Shown piece by piece: positions 1-7,087 of a DNA stretch of 7,087 nucleotides. Position 1 is the stretch's first letter. The number at the start of each line of letters is the position of its first letter. Made by a program: the position numbers and the translations under genes. This DNA comes from an uncultured Kouleothrix sp. (GTDB lineage: Bacteria > Chloroflexota > Chloroflexia > Chloroflexales > Roseiflexaceae), in the NCBI GenBank assembly GCA_937858455.1, contig CALLYN010000664.1, positions 1 to 7,087 on the forward strand. Reading direction: 5' to 3'. The notes beneath the pieces were generated by a model that did no database searches, was not told where the DNA came from, and saw nothing but the letters and a program-made list of their open reading frames with translations.

Positions 1-641
<641 letters not shown>

Positions 642-720
642 GCAGAGCGCGCGGCGGCGGCGCGAGCCGCTCTGGCAAGGGCGGAGCACACCAACTGCAC
701 AGGTTCGATAGGAGAAATAC
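642..720. other. Gap upstream of the adaptor gene, probable junction plus 5' leader
   Basis: About 642-660 is a low-complexity GC block (GCGCGCGGCGGCGGCGCG) where kinase similarity stops and no gene of the central block has begun. It is the most likely join point. The rest leads into the gene at 721 and carries a good Shine-Dalgarno sequence, AGGAG at 710-714, six bases before the ATG. I see no convincing -35/-10 pair, so the native promoter may have been lost at the join. Confidence 0.5.
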
Positions 721-1167
721 ATGAAGCTGAACTATCGCCGGTTGGCCGTGGCGCTGGTGGCTGGCGCGCTGACGCTGGGCGCGTGCGGCCAGGCCCCCGA
801 GGCCGCGACGGACGAACATCACCCGATCACGATCGAGCAGCTCGACGGCAAAGATCCCTCGCGCGCCATCCTGACCGAAGAGGCCGCCAAGCGGCTCGAC
901 ATACAAACCACCCAGGTCGGCGAGGCGCAGCTCAACGGCGCGCAGCATAAAGTCATCCCGTACTCCTCGCTGATCTACGACACCGATGGCGGGGCGTGGA
1001 TCTACGTGAACTCCGAGCCGCTGACGTTTGTGCGCCACTCTGTCAGCATCGACGACATCCAGGGCGACAAGGCGTTTATCACCGACGAGCTTCCGGCCGG
1101 CAGCGCCGTAGTGACGGTTGGCGCAACCGAGCTGTACGGCGCCGAGTTCGAGTTCGAGGAAGAGTAA
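721..1167 (+). CDS. Miniature RND-type adaptor lipoprotein
   Basis: A 148-residue exported lipoprotein. Residues 1-22 form a signal with RR at 6-7, a hydrophobic core and lipobox L19-G20-A21-C22, so C22 should be lipidated on the outer face of the membrane. Residues 47-68 ([20 protein letters not shown]) match the segment that precedes the membrane-proximal domain of CusB/HlyD-type adaptors. Residues 78-141 match that C-terminal domain: [27 protein letters not shown], then [17 protein letters not shown]. The alpha-hairpin, lipoyl and most barrel parts of a normal adaptor (roughly 350-450 residues) are absent. The gene sits 20 bases before an RND permease, so its job is probably to bind the permease's extracytoplasmic side and assist or gate export. 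I recall similar small proteins beside RND genes in Gram-positive Actinobacteria, which would suit a cell lacking an outer membrane. The start is supported by AGGAG at 710-714. The acidic tail EFEFEEE is unusual. Confidence 0.85.
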   Translation: MKLNYRRLAVALVAGALTLGACGQAPEAATDEHHPITIEQLDGKDPSRAILTEEAAKRLDIQTTQVGEAQLNGAQHKVIPYSSLIYDTDGGAWIYVNSEPLTFVRHSVSIDDIQGDKAFITDELPAGSAVVTVGATELYGAEFEFEEE

Positions 1168-1171
1168 GCGC

Positions 1172-1179
1172 GAGGAGGG
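1172..1179 (+). promoter_or_regulatory. Ribosome binding site of the RND permease gene
   Basis: GAGGAGGG lies eight bases before the ATG at 1188. It decides the start: the frame stays open upstream to 996 but there overlaps the adaptor gene and encodes an Arg-rich, unlikely peptide, whereas MIRWIVGTSLKLRFVVL is a typical RND N-terminus. Confidence 0.8.
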
Positions 1180-1187
1180 CTTCCGCT

Positions 1188-4328
<3,141 letters not shown>

Positions 4329-4338
4329 ATCACTGCTC

Positions 4339-4364
4339 GCCGGGCGCTGCGCGCAGCGCCCGGC
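4339..4364. terminator. Perfect GC-rich inverted repeat after the RND gene
   Basis: Thirteen bases (GCCGGGCGCTGCG) are followed directly by their exact reverse complement, giving an 11-bp stem with a CGCG loop, ten bases after the RND stop codon. No T-tract follows (next bases GGCTTGAGCC), so it is not a classic intrinsic terminator. It may be a T-poor terminator, a 3'-end stabiliser or part of a repeat family. Confidence 0.6.
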
Positions 4365-4380
4365 GGCTTGAGCCTCGAGC

Positions 4381-4410
4381 GCCGGTCGGGCGCGCCAGCG
4401 CCCAACCGGC
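4381..4410. terminator. Second hairpin in the same gap
   Basis: GCCGGTCGGGCGC, loop GCCA, then GCGCCCAACCGGC: a 13-bp stem with one mismatch. Seven bases later comes TTT at 4418-4420, a weak U-tract. It shares GCCGG ends and GGGCGC/GCGCCC arms with the hairpin at 4339-4364, sixteen bases away, so the two may be related units. Confidence 0.55.
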
Positions 4411-4452
4411 CGCGGCCTTTCCCAGAAGGCGGCGACCTACCCAGCACGTTCG

Positions 4453-4459
4453 AAAGGAG
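4453..4459 (+). promoter_or_regulatory. Ribosome binding site of the secreted-protein gene
   Basis: AAAGGAG lies six bases before the ATG at 4466. It fixes this Met as the start: the frame is open far upstream through the RND gene, but the upstream translation is Ala/Arg/Pro-rich, while a signal peptide begins exactly here. Confidence 0.8.
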
Positions 4460-4465
4460 CCTTTG

Positions 4466-5854
4466 ATGTTCAGCGCATCACGCACGCAGTTTGCCCGACT
4501 GTGCATCCTCGCTGTGCTCCTGGTGTCTTTGCCGATTGCCGGCACGATCGACGCCAGCGTCAGCCCCGAGCAGCCAGGCGTCCGGCTTGCCGCGACACTT
4601 CCCTGCAACCAGCTCACGCCGTTCAACGCCAATAACTTCACTAGCTCGACGACGATCGACAACCAGTTTTTCCCGCTGGTGCCGGGCATGCAGTTCGTCT
4701 ACGAGGGCCATGTCAACCAGGGCGGCCAGTCGCTTGAGCACCAGGTGATCTTCACCGTCACCGACCTGACCAAGGTGATCAATGGCGTGAACACGGTGGT
4801 GCTGTGGGATCGCGACTTCAGCCAGGGCGTGCTTACCGAGGCCGAGCTGGCCTTCCACGCCCAAGATAACGCCAAGAATATCTGGAACCTGGGCGAGTAC
4901 CCCGAGACATACTCGCAGGGGAAGTTCACCGGCGCGCCCGACACCTGGTTCGCGGGCATTGCCAGCGCGCAGGCCGGCACGATCCTCCCCGGCAATCCGC
5001 AGGTTGGCACGCCGATCTTTCTGCAGGGCTACTCGCCGAATATCGGCTTCCTCGACTGCGGGCAGGTCGCGTCGGTGGGCCAGCATGTCTGCACGCTCGG
5101 CACCTGCTACGATAACGTGGTGGTTGTCGACGAGAGCAGCCCGCTCGACGGCCCCGCCACGCAGCAGAAGTACTACGCGCCGAGCGTTGGCACGGTGCTG
5201 ATTGGCGCGATCAACGACCCGGCCGCCGAGATCATGTCGCTGGTGAGCGCGGTGCAGCTTGGGCCATCGGGCTGTGCCTCGGCGCGCGCCGAGGCGCTGA
5301 AGCTCGAGCAGCACGCCTACCAGGTGAGCAAGAGCATCTACGGCAAAACCGCGCCCGCGCAGTCGACTGGCCGCTGCGATACGCTGCCGACGCCAACCGC
5401 TACGCCAACCGCCTCGCCGACGCCGCCGGTGTCGCCTACGCCGACGGCCAGCGCCACGCCGACCACCACGCCGGGCGGGGCGCCAAATCCGCGCCTGTTC
5501 TTGCCGTTTGTCGAGAAGCACCTGCCGGCGGCCGCGCCATTCGACGGCTGCAAAGACGACCCCAACCCCGCCAGCGCGCCGAACTACCCGGTGCGGATCG
5601 TGAAGGTAAATAAAGCCACCGAGGTTGTGACGCTGCAGAACGTCAGCGGCACGGCTGTGAGCGTCGAGGACTGGAACATGTGCAGCCTGAACGGCAACCA
5701 GGAGCACGACCAGATCTTTGGCACGATCGCGCCAGGCCAGACGCGCGACTTCCCGAACACCGGCGGCAGCCGGATCTGGGATGCAAGCCACCGCGACGAC
5801 GGCGCGCTCTACGACGCGACCGGCACGCTTGTCAGCTATTGGGTCGATCAGTGA
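4466..5854 (+). CDS. Secreted protein: conserved N-terminal domain, Thr/Pro linker, lamin-tail-like C-terminus
   Basis: 462 residues. A signal peptide spans about 1-30 (LCILAVLLVSLPIAG core; no lipobox, so probably released). Residues 48-290 form a conserved domain of unknown function with landmarks NQFFPLVPGMQFVYEG (66-81), FHAQDNAKNIWNLGEYPETY (130-149), WFAGI (161-165), QKYYAPSVGTVLIGA (234-248) and a helical tail LKLEQHAYQVSKSIYG (278-293). I recall similar landmarks in hypothetical exported proteins of other bacteria, without a function. Residues 307-336 are a TPT/SPT linker (5384-5473), followed by LFLPFV at 344-349, a motif frequent in secreted Chloroflexia proteins. Residues 376-460 (VRIVKVNKATEVVTLQNVSG, then DWNMCSL, FGTIAPGQTRDFPN, GALYDATGTLVSYW) look like a lamin-tail beta-sandwich (LTD), often a surface or DNA-adhering module. 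Eight cysteines lie outside the signal peptide, so disulfides are possible. It follows the RND gene after 137 bases and could be a partner of that pump or simply an extracellular binding protein. Confidence 0.88.
   Translation: MFSASRTQFARLCILAVLLVSLPIAGTIDASVSPEQPGVRLAATLPCNQLTPFNANNFTSSTTIDNQFFPLVPGMQFVYEGHVNQGGQSLEHQVIFTVTDLTKVINGVNTVVLWDRDFSQGVLTEAELAFHAQDNAKNIWNLGEYPETYSQGKFTGAPDTWFAGIASAQAGTILPGNPQVGTPIFLQGYSPNIGFLDCGQVASVGQHVCTLGTCYDNVVVVDESSPLDGPATQQKYYAPSVGTVLIGAINDPAAEIMSLVSAVQLGPSGCASARAEALKLEQHAYQVSKSIYGKTAPAQSTGRCDTLPTPTATPTASPTPPVSPTPTASATPTTTPGGAPNPRLFLPFVEKHLPAAAPFDGCKDDPNPASAPNYPVRIVKVNKATEVVTLQNVSGTAVSVEDWNMCSLNGNQEHDQIFGTIAPGQTRDFPNTGGSRIWDASHRDDGALYDATGTLVSYWVDQ
5384..5473 (+). 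repeat. Thr/Pro-rich linker repeat in the secreted protein
   Basis: Codes for about 30 residues of degenerate TPTATPTAS-type repeats (residues 307-336) separating the N-terminal domain from the lamin-tail-like domain. Such low-complexity linkers are common, and often glycosylated, in extracellular proteins of Chloroflexota. At DNA level it is a loose CGCCAACCG/CGCCGACG repeat. Confidence 0.75.
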
Positions 5855-5872
5855 GAGCGATGCGCGCGTGCT

Positions 5873-5912
5873 CTGGCGCGCCTGTGCGGCAAAGCCCCGC
5901 CTGGCGCGCCAG
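5873..5912. repeat. Hairpin between the two exported-protein genes
   Basis: CTGGCGCGCC at 5873-5882 pairs perfectly with GGCGCGCCAG at 5903-5912 around a 20-base loop that itself can form a small GGC-AAA-GCC stem. It starts 18 bases after the upstream stop codon and ends 30 bases before the next start. No T-tract follows, so it could be an mRNA processing or attenuation structure rather than a full terminator. Confidence 0.5.
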
Positions 5913-5927
5913 CATATGCACGATGCC

Positions 5928-5932
5928 AGGAG
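5928..5932 (+). promoter_or_regulatory. Ribosome binding site of the repeat-linker lipoprotein
   Basis: AGGAG (continuing AGAAG) lies ten bases before the ATG at 5943. It decides the start: the frame is open upstream into the previous gene, but a textbook lipoprotein signal begins exactly at 5943. Confidence 0.75.
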
Positions 5933-5942
5933 AAGCGTCCCG

Positions 5943-7052
5943 ATGCTGAAGTTCTTCTACCGACTACTGCTGCTGGCGCTCGCGCTGGTGGCGTTCGCCG
6001 GGTGTAGCGCGCAGCAGCCTGCTGCCTCGCGCGCAACTCCGCTGGCTGCGGCGCCTACCGCAGCGCCGCCGACGGCTGTGCTGCCCACCGCAGCGCTGCC
6101 GACAGCTGTGCCGCCTACCGCAGCGCCGCCCACCGAAGTGGTGCCGACGGCTGCTCCGGCCACCGCAGCGCCCGCCAGCGGCACAGGCGGCCCGCGCTTT
6201 ACGCACCCGACCGCGATCAGCAACCCGCTGTACCCGATAGCGCTGACGCGCTACACGATTGCGCTGGGAACCGAGGGCGGCGACCCGTCGCGCACCGAGA
6301 TCACGCTGCTGCCCGGCACGCGCGTGATCGCGTGGAATGGCCAGCAGACCGAGGTGCGCGTGGTGCAGTTCATGGCCATGGTCGGCGGCCGGCTGGTCGA
6401 GGTCGCCTACGACTACTTCGCCCAGGCCGACGACGGCAGCGTGTACTACATGGGCGAAGATGTAACCAACTACCGCGACGGCAAAGTAGCCGACCACGGC
6501 GGCTCGTGGCAGGCGGGCAAGGATGGCGCGCCGCCGGCGCTGATCATGCCGGCACGGCCAAGCGTCGGCCAGGTGTTCAACCCCGAGAATCTGCCGGGTG
6601 TAGTGTTCGAGACCGACAAAGTGCTAAGCCTGGGCCAGAAGACCACCACGCCAGCCGGGCCGATCGACAACGGCGTGTTTGTCGAAGAGACGCTGATGGA
6701 CGGCAGCGTCGAGCACAAGATCTACGCCGCGAATTTCGGCATTGTGGAAGAGCAGGCCAGCGACGAGCTTTCGCACCTGGTGCTGTATGCCCCGGCCGGC
6801 GCGCCGCCGCGTGCCGTGCCCGACGCGCTATCGACGATCGAGGCTCAGGCCGAAGATATTGCCGATGCTGTGCCCGGCGGCAGCTGGGCCAAGGTGAGCG
6901 CCGACGTGGACGCCGCGCGGGCGGCCTGGCAGGGCTACGCGGGCGAGCACGACGGCGTCCCGCCCGCCGCGAGCTCGCACCAGGTCGCGTCGTTCATCAC
7001 GGCGCCGCTCGCAGCGTCGTCCTGCGCAACGAGGTGCGCCTCGACGACGTAG
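5943..7052 (+). CDS. Exported lipoprotein related to the preceding gene's domain; 3' end probably foreign
   Basis: 369 residues as read. Residues 1-21 are a lipoprotein signal with lipobox F18-A19-G20-C21. Residues 24-80 are an Ala/Pro/Thr linker holding a 10-residue tandem repeat. Residues 85-288 form a beta-rich domain with landmarks FTHPTAISNPLYPI, DYFAQADDGSVYYMGED (157-173), GGSWQAGKDGAPPALIMPAR (186-205), VGQVFNPENLPG and KIYAANFGIVEE (259-270). These follow the same order as FHAQD...GEY, WFAGI, the P-x-VG step and YYAPSVGTV in the preceding protein, so I infer one domain family. Residues 293-338 are helical (ALSTIEAQAEDIADAV, then SWAKVSADVDAARAAWQGYA) and look like the start of a helix bundle. 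From about residue 338 the peptide (SSHQVASFITAPLAASSCAT) looks non-native, and the opposite strand there looks coding, so the true C-terminus is probably missing. Function unknown; it should be tethered to the outer face of the cytoplasmic membrane. Confidence 0.8.
   Translation: MLKFFYRLLLLALALVAFAGCSAQQPAASRATPLAAAPTAAPPTAVLPTAALPTAVPPTAAPPTEVVPTAAPATAAPASGTGGPRFTHPTAISNPLYPIALTRYTIALGTEGGDPSRTEITLLPGTRVIAWNGQQTEVRVVQFMAMVGGRLVEVAYDYFAQADDGSVYYMGEDVTNYRDGKVADHGGSWQAGKDGAPPALIMPARPSVGQVFNPENLPGVVFETDKVLSLGQKTTTPAGPIDNGVFVEETLMDGSVEHKIYAANFGIVEEQASDELSHLVLYAPAGAPPRAVPDALSTIEAQAEDIADAVPGGSWAKVSADVDAARAAWQGYAGEHDGVPPAASSHQVASFITAPLAASSCATRCASTT
6054..6173 (+). repeat. Four-copy 30-base tandem repeat in the lipoprotein linker
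   Basis: Four units start at 6054, 6084, 6114 and 6144 and encode PTAAPPTAVL, PTAALPTAVP, PTAAPPTEVV and PTAAPATAAP. The first two units differ at only a few bases; the fourth is the most diverged. It lies just after the lipidated cysteine and acts as a flexible spacer lifting the domain off the membrane. Copy number could vary between strains by slippage. Confidence 0.85.
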
Positions 7053-7087
7053 CGCTCGCCCGCGCCCGTCGTCACGTCCGCGGGTGC
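6935..7087 (-). CDS. Partial unidentified frame entering from the right edge
   Basis: The minus strand reads 50 codons from the window edge to a TAG at 6935-6937; 47 of the 50 end in G or C. The peptide includes GERYVVEAHLVAQDDAASG and MNDATWCELAAGG, with a composition typical of a real protein from a very GC-rich organism. I do not recognise a family. It overlaps the end of the plus-strand lipoprotein gene head-on, which is unlikely for two intact genes. If a join lies between about 6940 and 6985, the stop codon shown is on the other side of it and is not this gene's own. It could also be a chance open frame. Confidence 0.35.
   Translation of the reverse strand, partial: APADVTTGAGERYVVEAHLVAQDDAASGAVMNDATWCELAAGGTPSCSPA

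Noticed and set aside
996..1187. N-terminal extension of the RND permease
   Set aside because: The extra 64 residues overlap the adaptor gene and are Arg-rich; GAGGAGGG at 1172-1179 and the normal RND N-terminus at 1188 fix the start.
4339..4410. Insertion-sequence terminal repeats or attachment site
   Set aside because: The inverted arms are adjacent hairpins with no transposase gene between them and no target duplication visible.
5384..5473. Possible CRISPR-like or mobile repeat
   Set aside because: The repetition is just degenerate Thr/Pro codons of a linker, with no spacers and no conserved repeat length.
4478..5791. Minus-strand frame of 437 residues opposite the secreted-protein gene
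   Set aside because: Arg/Ala/Val-rich shadow including a poly-Arg stretch; the plus-strand gene has a signal peptide, domains and a ribosome binding site.
5680..5949. Small plus-strand frame across the end of the secreted-protein gene
   Set aside because: Arg/Pro-rich out-of-frame reading with no ribosome binding site.

Overview
The central part of this window (about 660 to 6950) looks like one stretch of a high-GC bacterial chromosome, most likely a filamentous Chloroflexota of the Chloroflexia (Roseiflexus/Kouleothrix type). That placement is inference. It rests on a secreted protein with a TPT-rich linker followed by an LFLPFV motif, GC-ending codons, lipoprotein signals, and a heavy-metal-type RND pump whose adaptor is far too small to reach an outer membrane. 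Both ends (about 1-650 and 6950-7087) look unlike the centre and are probably foreign sequence joined during assembly.

Layout. Positions 1-641, minus strand: an open frame in which the C-lobe of a Hanks-type Ser/Thr kinase (DFG, APE, DLYALG) runs abruptly into a PAS domain and then into an unrecognised tail. The catalytic loop and the end of the kinase C-lobe are absent. Positions 721-1167: a 148-residue lipoprotein that matches only the C-terminal part of an RND/HlyD-type adaptor. Positions 1188-4328: a complete 1046-residue RND permease of the heavy-metal-efflux (CusA/CzcA-like) branch. Positions 4329-4465: an intergenic gap with two GC-rich hairpins in tandem. Positions 4466-5854: a 462-residue secreted protein with a conserved N-terminal domain, a Thr/Pro linker and a lamin-tail-like C-terminal domain. 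Positions 5855-5942: a short gap with another hairpin. Positions 5943-7052: a lipoprotein with a 30-base tandem-repeat linker and a domain related to that of the preceding gene; its last 20-30 codons appear to be replaced. Positions 6935-7087, minus strand: a partial, very high-GC3 frame of unknown identity.

The four central genes share one orientation. The adaptor-like lipoprotein and the RND permease are 20 bases apart and almost certainly co-transcribed. The two exported proteins follow after hairpin-containing gaps and may be co-regulated or processed from the same transcript. The most interesting reading is an uncharacterised cell-envelope system: an RND permease with a miniature membrane-anchored adaptor, followed by two extracytoplasmic proteins that share one uncharacterised domain, one released and one lipid-anchored. 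The permease lacks the methionines of the CusA copper site as far as alignment by eye can tell, so its substrate is open. No tRNA, rRNA, CRISPR array or insertion sequence was seen.
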